Shown piece by piece: positions 11,426 through 21,343 of a DNA stretch of 64,000 nucleotides. The stretch is taken from contig NC_063450.1 of the NCBI RefSeq assembly GCF_020379485.1, positions 46,714,681 through 46,778,680 of the forward strand, in the 5' to 3' direction. Position 1 is the first letter of the stretch. Every line of letters begins with the position of its first letter. This DNA is from Brassica napus (taxonomy: Eukaryota; Streptophyta; Magnoliopsida; Brassicales; Brassicaceae). The notes beneath the pieces were generated by a model. That model was given only the letters and a program-made list of their open reading frames with translations, was not told the DNA's origin and searched no databases. The position numbers and the translations under genes are program-made.

Positions 11426-11910
11426 ATTTGTGTTTGTATTTGAACCTGTCTTTGTATTTGAACATGATTTTTTAACGAGCGAAATATTTGTATTTCAGCT
11501 TGTCTTTGTATAGATTTGTAAATATATAAGTTGTCTGGAAGAAATAAGTCGTCTGGAAGGTTTTCCAACTTGACGACTTACAAATAAGTCGTCTAGAAGG
11601 TTTGGACGACTTATTATAAGTCGTCTGGAAGGTTTTCCAACTGGACGACTTACACTGGACTTCTAAAAATAAAATACACTGGACGACTTACACTGGACTT
11701 CTAAAAATAAAATACACTGGACGACTTAGTAGAAGGTAGTCTAAAAATAAAATACACTTGAAGGGATAGTAGAAGGTCGTCTAAAAATAAAATACACTGG
11801 ACGACTTAGTAGAAGGTCGTCTAAAAATAAAATACACTGGACGACTAAAAATTTAGTCGTCTGGACGGGTAATCAAGACTGGACGACTTAAATTTAGGTC
11901 GTCTGGACAA
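11426..11910. repeat. shared 3' region with GTCGTC units and ~40-bp tandem repeats
   Basis: Lies between the two convergent stop codons. It holds paired GTCGTC/GACGAC words and, from about 11650 to 11850, at least four copies of a unit of about 40 bp containing CTAAAAATAAAATACACTGG followed by ACGACTTAGTAGAAGG. Both transcripts probably end inside it, so it could be transcribed on both strands. Confidence 0.8.
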
Positions 11911-14289
11911 CTAGTCAACTGGTTGTGTACATTGTGGTTTCGTATGGCCAGTTTCCTTGCAGTTTGAGCATCTCCGTGCCCTGTGTTTCTTCCTGGGTTT
12001 GTGTCCTCTCATCCTAGATAGCTCCAACCAAGATTGCCATCTTGATTTCTTCGGTCTCCCCCGACCACGCTTTAGTTCTGGAGGAAAGCATTCTCGTTCC
12101 TCAATATGTTGTGACACGATAGGATATATATTCTCTGAGTATCCTGCATACAGATAATTCTTTGAGTACAGTGGACATACAAGTGTGGAGATATGCAAAC
12201 CAGCATGTGTTCCAGCAGCTATAGCATGAGAGCAAGGTATTTTCTCCACTCCATAGACACCACAATCACACTTTGCATGTTCCAAATCAACCACACAGTC
12301 CATTTTGCCACCTTTGACAAAGAAATGCCATCCATCAATTGGTTCGACCGTCATCGTATCCGCTATCTCTTCTCGAACAGCAAGCAAGTATTCAACACCC
12401 CCGCTATGTTCAGTTGTGAGACTCAAAGCATCTTGTCTCCTTTTCCAATACCATTTTCCTAACTTCTGCCTTATGAACTCCAGCAGGAACGTAATCGGAA
12501 ATCCTCTTGCTCGCTTCAGTGCGGAATTAATAGATTCAGCAATGTTGCTTGTTTTTATGTTGAACCTGTTCCCCTTACAATAAACCCTTGACCATAGCCT
12601 GACGTCGGCTTTCTCCAAATACGTTGCAAGTTCCGGGTTTGCACTCCGTATCTCAGCCATGTACCGGTCAAAATCGTAAACCGTGTGAGCATAAGCAGCC
12701 CCTTTCACCAAGTACATGAGATGTTTCCCTTTAAACTTTTTGACAATGTTATCTTGAAGGTGATAATAACATATTCCTCGGGTTGCCCAAGGAAACACCT
12801 TATCACACGCACTTTTAATGGCCTTGTGCCGGTCGGAGACTATCACCAGAGGCTTGTCATGAGATATACAACTAGCCAATTTTGTGAAAAACCATTCCCA
12901 AGAAGGTACATCTTCCTCATCCACGATCCCAAAAGCCAATGGGAATATCTGAAAATTGCCATCTTGTGCGGCTGCAACTAACATAGTTCCTCCATACTTT
13001 CCACTTAGGTGAGTTCCATCCACCACAATGACCCTTCTCTGATACTTAAAACCTTTGATAGAAGCTCCAAAAGAGAGAAATAGATACTTAAATCTTTTCA
13101 TAGAATCAAGTTCTATCGCCGTGATAGAATCAGGATTTGCAATGGAGATTTGCTCGAGATATGATGCCAGACGCGAATACCCTTCTTCTGCTGATCCTCT
13201 CACCAATCTTTGTGCATATAACAGTGCTCTGTATGAAGTGGTGTAATCAAGCGCCATGCCAAACATGTTCCTCATTGCATCAGTGATATGCTGCGGAGTT
13301 ATCCCATCAATGATTCCAACACGATCAATGAAAAGACTACCTACATACTTCGGAGTACAGTGTCTCCGCTGAGCGATTCGGTCTCCCGCTGAGCATAAAT
13401 GTTTTTCCACATACTTTGTTACCCAAAACGTGTTTGTCCCATGTTTGACACTCGCTCTGACCTTCCATCCACAATAGCTAACCCGACATGTTGCCACAAC
13501 GAGAGTTTTCGTTGATTTGTATAATCTGAAAGAAAACTTACCCCTCACTGCTGCCAACCGCAGCTCTGAAAGCAGTGCACCCTTGCTAACAAAACTCTGG
13601 TTGACATAGATACTGGTACCATTCGATTTTCCTCCTTCAATAGCATTTGTCTTAGCATATGTCTTTTGGATTTCTTCAAAACAAATATTATCATCATCTT
13701 CCTCGTCCTCATCTGGAACCTTTCCATAAAGACTGTAATCCCCACCATTCTGATCCGTTTCACCAACAATAGAATTATCAGCATCCTCCTCCCCATTTTC
13801 CTCCTCCCCATCTTGATTTTCATCTTCAACAAACTCATTATCACCAACATCTTCATCATCATCACCAACATCTTCTTCCCATTCACCAGCTTCATCATTA
13901 TCACCAACATCTTTTTCCCATTCACCAGCTTCATCAATATCCCTTTTCTCTGAAACCGTTTCGACCTTGCTGCGGCTTGATACACAAAGACATACTCTAT
14001 GGGTTTTGAGTATCTCCAGCAAGTTTCGAACTTGTCTATCACTTGTAACATGAATGGGAAGACTGCCTGGAGCCATCATCATTTCTGCTGGTAATGAGTA
14101 GCTAATCTCCACACTCACTGTTCTCATGTCCAGGTTATAATCTTCTTGAGCCATTGCAACAAGTTCAGCATGTGTTGAATCTTCATTCAATAAAAACAAT
14201 CTTGCTCCTTTGAGATCATCAACCACAAAATCCCAACGGAAATCTCTCAACAACCATTCTCCATACACTGCATGTAACTGAAAAATCAT
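11911..14289 (-). CDS. MULE transposase (MURA-type)
   Basis: 792 residues in one exon. The start at 14289 is chosen because TTTGCAG directly precedes it in an AT-rich intron-like stretch; the open frame runs upstream to 14418, but that part is made of repeats. In order: an N-terminal region with a long Asp/Glu-rich tract, a MuDR-type DNA-binding segment (CRVSYCGWKVRAS), the MULE catalytic core with Asp424 (VVDGTHL) and Asp486 (VSDRHKA), the CYYH motif (GICYYHLQDN) and probable Glu585 (NIAESIN). These are followed by a SWIM zinc finger (CDCGVYGVEKIPCSHA) and a CCHC knuckle (CSNCKETGHTKPQC). All recognisable domains are present without frameshift, so it is likely active or recently active. It would cut and move the element through its terminal repeats. 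Confidence 0.9.
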   Translation of the reverse strand: MIFQLHAVYGEWLLRDFRWDFVVDDLKGARLFLLNEDSTHAELVAMAQEDYNLDMRTVSVEISYSLPAEMMMAPGSLPIHVTSDRQVRNLLEILKTHRVCLCVSSRSKVETVSEKRDIDEAGEWEKDVGDNDEAGEWEEDVGDDDEDVGDNEFVEDENQDGEEENGEEDADNSIVGETDQNGGDYSLYGKVPDEDEEDDDNICFEEIQKTYAKTNAIEGGKSNGTSIYVNQSFVSKGALLSELRLAAVRGKFSFRLYKSTKTLVVATCRVSYCGWKVRASVKHGTNTFWVTKYVEKHLCSAGDRIAQRRHCTPKYVGSLFIDRVGIIDGITPQHITDAMRNMFGMALDYTTSYRALLYAQRLVRGSAEEGYSRLASYLEQISIANPDSITAIELDSMKRFKYLFLSFGASIKGFKYQRRVIVVDGTHLSGKYGGTMLVAAAQDGNFQIFPLAFGIVDEEDVPSWEWFFTKLASCISHDKPLVIVSDRHKAIKSACDKVFPWATRGICYYHLQDNIVKKFKGKHLMYLVKGAAYAHTVYDFDRYMAEIRSANPELATYLEKADVRLWSRVYCKGNRFNIKTSNIAESINSALKRARGFPITFLLEFIRQKLGKWYWKRRQDALSLTTEHSGGVEYLLAVREEIADTMTVEPIDGWHFFVKGGKMDCVVDLEHAKCDCGVYGVEKIPCSHAIAAGTHAGLHISTLVCPLYSKNYLYAGYSENIYPIVSQHIEERECFPPELKRGRGRPKKSRWQSWLELSRMRGHKPRKKHRARRCSNCKETGHTKPQCTQPVD

Positions 14290-14339
14290 CTGCAAATATT
14301 CAAAATAAAACACATTAGTAAACATAGAGAAAATGAAGA

Positions 14340-15200
14340 AGTTCAATAAACATTGCCGCAGACGACTTAGCATTAAGTCGTCCAGAAGACTTAAAGGTAA
14401 GTCGTCTAAAGAGGTCACTTTTGCAATTGAAAATTAAAAGGGACGACTTAATTCTAAGTCGTCCGGCTTTGTTTGTTAAAAAAAAAACTTCAGACGACTT
14501 ATATATAAGTCGTCTACGAGAAACGGGCTAGTTTTGCATTTGACCGAATCGTGTCAGATCTTTGACTATTTCTGGACGACTTATAATTCAGTCGTCTCTG
14601 GGAAAGTTAAAATTTCAATATTTTATGAAAACTTGACGACTTACGTGTAAGTCGTCCTAGGTTAGTTTTGTAATTGAAAAATAAAACTTGAAATTTAACT
14701 TTCTCCAGACGACTTAGATGAAAGTCGTCCAGCTAAACGACTTAATTTAAGGTCGTCCGGGATAAGCAAAGTTTGACCAGAAAATTGGGAAAAATTCTGG
14801 ACGACTTTGCTTTCCCCGGACGACTTTAAATTAAGTCTTCTGGAGGGACGACTTTATATTAAGTCGTCTGGTTAAAGTTAAATTATGAAGTTTTATTTTT
14901 CAATTACAAAACTAACCTAGGACGACTTACACGTAAGTCGTCAAGTTTTCATAAAATATTGAAATTTTAACTTTCCCAGAGACGACTGAATTATAAGTCG
15001 TCCAGAAATAGTCAAAGATCTGACACGATTCGGTCAAATGCAAAACTAGCCCGTTTCTCGTAGACGACTTATATATAAGTCGTCTGGAGTGTTTTTTTTT
15101 AACAAACAAAGCTGGACGACTTAATTTAAGTCGTCCGTTTGACCAGAAGACTCATCAGTAAGTCTTCTACATACAGATGACTTACTAGTAAGTCTTCTAC
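14340..15200. repeat. subterminal palindrome array upstream of the transposase
   Basis: Dense GACGACTT and AAGTCGTC pairs separated by short AT spacers such as TATATA or ATTT. Each pair is itself a hairpin. The array lies between the transposase start and the right element end, so it covers the promoter and leader. Confidence 0.85.
14441..15136. repeat. ~700-bp foldback with ~260-bp arms
   Basis: Arm 1 (14441 to about 14703) reappears as its reverse complement at about 14874-15136. Landmarks match in reverse order: GGCTTTGTTTGTTAA versus TTAACAAACAAAGC, CGAGAAACGGGCTAG versus CTAGCCCGTTTCTCG, GATCTTTGACTATTTC versus GAAATAGTCAAAGATC, and CCTAGGTTAGTTTTG versus CAAAACTAACCTAGG. The loop is about 170 bases. 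Transcription through it would give a long hairpin RNA. Confidence 0.9.
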
Positions 15201-15686
15201 GCGAACAGATCTTGAAAAAAAATTCAAATTCGTACCTTAAACTAGGTGAGATGACTTCGTTTGCACACAGGGTCTTCTCCAACCACCCAGAACCTCAAAC
15301 GAAAGCAACCGTAAGTCAAAACGAAAGAAATATGGCTCTGTCAACCATAGCCCATATTTTGAATCAAAAGCTTGAGTTTTTTGGATGAATATAGAGAGAA
15401 AGTGAAAGAAATGTTGTTTTTAGTTCATAACAATTGAAACAGAGAGAGTGTAAAGAGATTTACGTGCATTAAAGGGCATTAAAAGCTCCAAACAGTTCGT
15501 ACAAGGTTGTTGCCACTATTCATTGCAGTGGCAATATTGTAAATACTTGAAGAAGATGAGGTTGAGACAGTAAAGAAGCCATTTTCGAAAAAAAAAAAAA
15601 ATGTTAATGGCATTTTCGTAGATAAAATGCAGGTGTAGGGTTAAAATCTCAAAAAAAAAAGAGTCAAAAGAAAAGGTTAGTTTTCT

Positions 15687-15725
15687 GTTTGACTCCAAGT
15701 TTTGAGTCACTTTTGCAAAAAGCCC
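15687..15725 (-). repeat. right terminal inverted repeat of the MULE
   Basis: The reverse complement begins GGGCTTTTTGCAAAA and runs into GTGACTCAAAACTTGGAGTC, matching the left end. Confidence 0.85.
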
Positions 15726-15734
15726 TAAAAAATA
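15726..15734. repeat. right 9-bp target duplication of the MULE
   Basis: TAAAAAATA, identical to 6627-6635. Confidence 0.9.
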
Positions 15735-16500
15735 TTTAAAAATTAAACAGTAGGCGAGAAGTCAAGCTGAGATTCTCAATGAGACTTTCTTGAAAACTCT
15801 TTAGAAGTTTAGAACCTTTGTACCCATTTGGCAATTAGTGATTGGTTTTCTATTATTAACAAAATTAAAATTAAATAATGTACTTATATCATATTAAAAT
15901 ATTAAATAAAAAATGGCTAAGAAACTTAAGATGAGAAACCCACTAATAACTCTAAGACTTCAGCTGGATTACATATTTTTGGAAGGAAATGCTTTGAAAT
16001 GATTAATTACATTAGTTCCATAAAAAAAAAATTACTATCTTCGGTAGAAAAAATCATTTTGTATATCGTTTTTACTTCATCACTTTTAAATGTAAGGGTA
16101 CAATTTTGTCTAACATTGGACACTTCACACTCGCGTGTATATACTACAATTTGAATCAGTTGTTCTTTACAAGACTTTATGTACTACATTATACTATATT
16201 TATTACAATTGATTCATATTAATAATATGACAACAAACGTAATACATATTGGATGGCGATAATGATGAATGAGAAGACGGTCCTGGTGGGAGAAGAAGAA
16301 AAGGAGTTAAGGAGGATGAAGAGAAGGAGGAAGAAAAATAGGGAAGGAAACGTTCTTGCATATAGTTTCTAGTTTCGTAAAATCATTATATTGGTATATT
16401 TTGATTAAAAAAATTAAATACTAAAGATTCTTTTAATTCTTTAGAAATTTAACAAAACTCAACATTCCCACTAACTCTTCATTAGTCTCAGTTTCAGTAT
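15735..16500. other. AT-rich intergenic DNA
   Basis: No gene is visible. A purine-rich GAAGAAGG stretch at 16280-16350 has no supportable reading frame. Confidence 0.45.
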
Positions 16501-16504
16501 CTAA

Positions 16505-16965
16505 ACGGGAATAGTTGTTCTTGTGATATGTGTGGAGCAGACCCGGAGTTAACGGGCCAGACAGTGCAGCCACACCCAGGATTGACCCAAGGACCGGCTA
16601 GTGATTATGAGTACAAACAGCTTCTAGAAGGCAGCGTATACGTGCGTTTAGACATGCCTGGCGTTTCCGAAGACAACGTTAACATCAATATCGACGAGTG
16701 ACGACGTGAATAGGAGTGTGAATTAATGTGGTTAGTGAAGTTCCTGCCGTCAGCCTTGACTCAGGTGGTCGGTCATATTCTGCTGACGCTGCTCTGCGAG
16801 GCCCTTCTGCCTGCACATTTACACCTCCTCTGGAGAGCAACGTCGAGAACAGTGTGGTGTGCCTCTTCATCCATCCAGCTTGATTTCATTTCTAAAACAC
16901 GTTTGTGTTTCTTTTTTAGTTCCATATTCCGCAGAAGAAGTCGGGATTATGTAGTATTTTAATGT
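16505..16965 (+). pseudogene. decayed HSP20-like copy
   Basis: The sequence matches exon 3 and the 3' UTR of the live gene at 18968-19876. Shared pieces include GGGAATA-TTGTTCTTG, GTGGAGCAGA, TTTAGACATGCCTGGCGTT, a TCAGGTGGTCGGTC segment (TCAAGTGGTCGGTC in the live copy) and AGTTCCATATTCCGCAGAAG. The frame encodes SVYVRLDMPGVSEDN and then reaches a stop (INIDE*) before the rest of the domain, and later parts are frame-shifted and shortened. No start or upstream exons are recognisable. It is therefore a dead tandem duplicate of the alpha-crystallin-like domain. Confidence 0.8.
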
Positions 16966-18420
16966 TCTTCATCACTATGTTTCAAATACGAATATATAAC
17001 GTATTTTTAGCAAATAGTAAAAGATTCCACCAATAAAAGACTCATGCGACATCTCAAGGTAAACAATAATTATAGAAACCAAAAGTTGAAACCCGAATGT
17101 CGATGCGAAGAATTTTTCTGATTAAAAACTTGAAAGAAGGCGTTTACGGTCAATGATGAAGACAATTTAATATTACCTTTTTATTTGTTTGAAATTTCAG
17201 ATAATAATGCATAATCATTTCTTTTTTTGAAGATTAGATTTACTCACAAAATTTTCAAACTCAAGCTTCGGGATGATGTACAGTAAGTTTAATAAAGTAC
17301 CATAACATAGCAAATCAATTTCAAAAATTTAATGTGAAGCATGGCGATACTATACATTATCCTTGTTCGATGAATAGACTCGAGTATATACGAAAATTCT
17401 CCTCAAGAGCGGAGCAAGAGTAAGTCAAGTGGTGCAAAGGGATTTGGTTCACCTATGCTACACCAAAATTTGTTTCACCTCTTACACCTATGCAAATGAA
17501 TCTCACAGAATGTATTATTTCCAGATATCACTGGAGTAATCCTAATAACAAAGGGAACTAACATTATTGTTTAGTGTGTTTCTTTTCTAAAATTCACTTT
17601 AACGCACATAATTTATTTGGACAGAAACTATATTATATGTTATGTACTTTTTCTAGCGTAAACCGCTTAAAATTAGAAACCCACCATCTCTTAAAGCTAC
17701 AGATATGTTCCTCGAAGTTAGTTACAGCTATATAGTTTTCTACATATGTGTTTTATGTTTTGATAAATCATACTTTAGCTATATATATATATGTCATATA
17801 CATAAGAATTTATGTCGTAGCGTACATCTATTAATCTTTTATGCGTGATCTAGCCTATATTGATCTATTTCCAGAAGAAACTTAAATCATTGGATTCCAT
17901 TGCGAATTATAATCACTTATTTGGTTGGATAAACAACAAAAGCTAAAAGACAAACTATATTTCTAACAGAATGAATTCATTGATTTTGGACATGCATCTA
18001 CATCAGTTGTGCATTATCAATATGTATATTTGTATTTTTTAATATGTTTTCTTTCAGTAGATAGGAAAACATCCGTAAACTGTCGTCGATTGTATCGATG
18101 GCAGCATCTCACAACAATCGTCGTTAGGGAACATTTTCTTAATTTGGGGGTACATTACAATTTACACGGCTCTAAGAATGTAGTAAAGAAACTCTTTAAA
18201 AAAAAGAATGTAGTAAATTAAAGATAATATTCTACTAGATATGAATCTTTAATCCAATGAATCTAATTGAATGTTTAGAGTTTCTATGCCTTTCGGAAAA
18301 TTGCATCCATGCCCAATCACATAATGTTTTGGCCCATAAAATATTGAATCAGATGGACTCCTTGAAGTTATATAGTTTGTCAAAGTAAGCATAGTACCAC
18401 GTCAGCTTTGGAGTGACATC
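16966..18420. other. intergenic DNA with first copy of an HSP20-flank repeat
   Basis: The part from about 17590 to 18190 is repeated in diverged form downstream. ACGCACATAATTTATTT at 17603 recurs near 21282, AACAACAAAAGCTAAAAGA near 17932 recurs near 20988, and CGTCGTTAGG near 18119 recurs as TTGTCGTTAGG near 21127. No gene is visible. Confidence 0.6.
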
Positions 18421-18433
18421 CCTACCTTCCGCC

Positions 18434-18441
18434 TATAAAAA
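18434..18441 (+). promoter_or_regulatory. TATA box of the HSP20-like gene
   Basis: TATAAAAA in the context CGCCTATAAAAATCCC. The coding start is about 530 bp downstream, so the leader is long and may contain an intron. No heat-shock element (repeated GAA/TTC) is clear nearby. A CCACGTCAGC word lies about 35 bp upstream. Confidence 0.5.
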
Positions 18442-18967
18442 TCCCAAAACACAGAAGAAAAAGATAAACTGAGAAGAAAGAAACCTTTTAGTAGCAGATC
18501 AAAGGCAAGCTCGTCATGGTTTTATATGGGTCTTGTGTCTTTCTTTAGAAGTATATATCTTTAAAATGTTTTCTTCACAAATTTTCAAATGGGTTTGAGT
18601 AGTATTCCAAGAAGTTGAAATCTTTCCGAATGTTTTTCCCACAGGTTTGAAAAATGGGTTTGTGTAATATTTTCAAGCAAATGTCAGATCTTTTGTATAT
18701 CTTTCCTTAGGTTTAAAAATTGATATCTAAAAATTATAAACCTTTGGAGTTGATGCATATTTTCATAGGTTTATGTAACCCTAACAAGCTCTACCTTACA
18801 AACCATGCAGTAACCCTAACAAGCTCTCATTGAATCATGGTGATCATCCTCTGTGCAAATCCTTTCCCCCACTCTAGCCGTATAATCTTCTGAACCAAAA
18901 GCCCAAATCTCTCTCTCTCTCTCATTTTTCTACAATTACGTAAGTTAATTAATTCTTTTTCTTTTCG

Positions 18968-19876
18968 ATGTTGATTGGAGCAGAAGGGTTTTACGCTACC
19001 AACAACCCGTTTCAGACAAGTGGGCCAAAAGGACGCATCGAAAGCAAGATGATTGGGAACAATAGAATATTCATGAGGATTGATTTACCGGGGGTTGAAC
19101 AAGGAAACGTTACTGTTACCATTGACGACTCAAAGAGAGGTGTGCTTATCAAAGCCGAGGAGCAAAGTCGCAACAAAAATGTCTCCTCCCTACGCAGCTA
19201 CGAAACCCACGTCACTCTCGGCTACCATTGCAGCGAGATATCTACCATCGACAACCCTCAAGTAACCGACGGGGTTCTCAGGCTATTCATCTCCACGACC
19301 CACCTTAACATCTACGGGGTTCCATGCTCTGCCGATGAAGGTATGCTCTTTTCACATTTTTTTTTGGGTCAAAACTCTTTTCACATTTCTTTTCTCAACA
19401 TTTACATTAGAAGTCTTTAATTAAAATGTTATTTGTTTTGGTGGTCAAAGATATCCACGGCCGCCTTGTCCTTGACGAACCCGATGGTAAATTTTATTAA
19501 AATTAGTTTTATTACAATGGTAAAATTTTATTAAAATTATTCAGTGTACGGGAATATTTGTTCTTGTGGAGCAGATCCAAATATGGCTTATGAGTACGGG
19601 ACGCTCCCTGATGGCAGCGCATACTTGCGTTTAGACATGCCTGGCGTTCCCAAAGATGACTTCACTACCGACGTCGTCGACAAGGGGAGCGTAAAAGTGA
19701 CTGGTCACGCTCCTGCCGTTAGCCACGACTCAAGTGGTCGGTCTTACTCTGCTGACGCGGGTATGCTCTGCGATCCTGGCGTCAGAATTTCCTATCTTGA
19801 TGATGAGCTGGAGCGCTACGCGGAGAACGGTGTGATGCGCCTCATCATCCGTGATCCGTCCAGCTTGATTCCATGA
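18968..19876 (+). CDS. two-domain HSP20-like protein (At4g16540/16550 group)
   Basis: Three exons join in frame: 18968-19340, 19451-19486, 19545-19876, for 246 residues. Two diverged alpha-crystallin-like segments are visible. The first contains RIFMRIDLPGVEQGNVTVTI with GVLIKAEE after it, the second SAYLRLDMPGVPKDDF with SVKVTGHAP after it. The RxDxPG core of small heat-shock proteins occurs in both, but the C-terminal IxI motif does not. Classical HSP20s have one domain and oligomerise as holdase chaperones. This protein belongs to the divergent Brassicaceae group with tandem domains, whose function is not established. The middle exon encodes only 12 residues. The last-exon domain is the one duplicated in the pseudogene 2.5 kb upstream. 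Confidence 0.75.
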
Positions 19877-21343
19877 TGAAACCTCGTTTGTGTTTCTAGT
19901 TCCATATTCCGCAGAAGATCTCGGGATTATGTCGTGTTTTTTTTTAGAATGTTTTTCATCAGTACGTTCCAAAGACGCATATATAACGTATTAATAATAA
20001 TTGATGAATGATGACCCTAATAACTATCATTCCGCGATGTGTCTATCAAATTGCAAAGAATATTTACAAATATATTTTTGCAACGAGTACACTGAAATTT
20101 TGTGGGCAATTAACTCTTTGAGTAGGAAGCAAATAATGAAAGATTTCACCAATAAACTCACAACACATCCTTTCCACTTTTCTATCTGTTGAAACATCTC
20201 TCTATGCATGGACAGGTGACAAAAAAAAAGGCTTACATACTTTTGAAACTATCTTCTAATCTCTCTGCAACACGTCTCCTTTCCATCTTTTTTTTTTTTG
20301 TCATCCTTGTGATTTAATCACCGCCTGAATGCATTTCACACACTAATTTATTTAGAGTACTCTTCTTCCTGATGACTATAAGTTTGGTTTGTGCTTATTC
20401 AAGTTAAAACCAATGGGATTTCATCTACCAAAAAGGTCTCTAATCCAACGCTGAAATAAGCGAATACCTGGTTATCAAACGACGATTCTGAAAAACAGGT
20501 CTCTAGCCCAAATAGTGTGTTGTCTGATGTTATTACAAACACACTCACCAAAAAGAACGCCCTTTAAGTCTCTGTCTGACACTCAATTCTAAATCTGGTA
20601 TTGGTAGTCAAAAGAAGGTATTCAATTCAACTGTAAAAGACTGAGGGTCTATTTTTTTAGTTAATTATCAATGGGGGGGAAGTATCGAAGACAAGGGGTG
20701 GGACATACAATAGATTTTGTATCCAAGCATACGCCTCTTACCGTCTTACGTGTGAATAACTCAGATTTTTATTTATGAGATATAAGGGGAATGTGCCTGT
20801 TGCATGTATATGATCCAACATAGAAAAATATTTAACTTCTTTGAAATATTCTCTTTTTAAAAGGTATACTATAATTGCGTTTACTACCTCCTTTCTTAAC
20901 AATTCTGAAATCAGATCCACCTTATAATGATCTACTTTCGAAAGAAAGTATTGACACCACTGCAAATTATAATCGCTTATTTGGATAAACAACAAAAGCT
21001 AAAAGAAAAACTACGAATTGTGTTTCTACTTCAACAAAAGCTAGAAGAAACTTAAATTATTGTCACAACTACGAACTGTGTTTTCTTTTCCACAGTTCAC
21101 TTTTCGATGCCAGCGTGTCATAATAGTTGTCGTTAGGTAACTTTGTCTTAATTTGGGGTACATTACAAATTACACGGCCCAAAAAGTCTCAGTATATTTT
21201 TTTTTACAAATTTCATATTACCCCTTATATATGTCAATGGCGGAGAGGTCAAAAGTATATTTTTTACAATTCAAACTTACGCACATAATTTATTTTTGAT
21301 TGAAACTATATGTTAAGTACTTCATTTATAAGGTAACCGCGTA
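19877..21343. other. 3' flank and second flank-repeat copy
   Basis: The first 120 bp match the flank after the pseudogene. The part at 20740-21190 contains diverged repeats of both 17890-18180 and 22180-22290 (GGGGAATG, GTATATGATCCAACATAG). No gene is visible. Confidence 0.6.

Larger units (their letters stand above)
6636..15725. mobile_element. complete Mutator-like element with ULP1 gene
   Basis: A 9,090-bp element. The left end (6636-6675) and the inverted right end (15687-15725) share GTGACTCAAAACTTGGAGTC and both begin with GGG, so they form short terminal inverted repeats of about 40 bp. The flanking 9-bp duplication is perfect. Inside are two convergent genes: a DUF1985/ULP1-like protease on + (7939-11425) and a MURA-type transposase on - (11911-14289), both with intact key residues. 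This architecture fits plant MULEs that captured ULP genes (the Kaonashi group). The perfect duplication and intact frames point to a fairly recent insertion. GACGACTT/AAGTCGTC repeats fill the non-coding parts. Confidence 0.92.

Noticed and set aside
5808..15980. MITE interrupted by the MULE (AAGAGCACCTTTAACGG on the left, GTTATTAGTGG-type words on the right)
   Set aside because: The right-hand partner does not match well enough to call terminal repeats.
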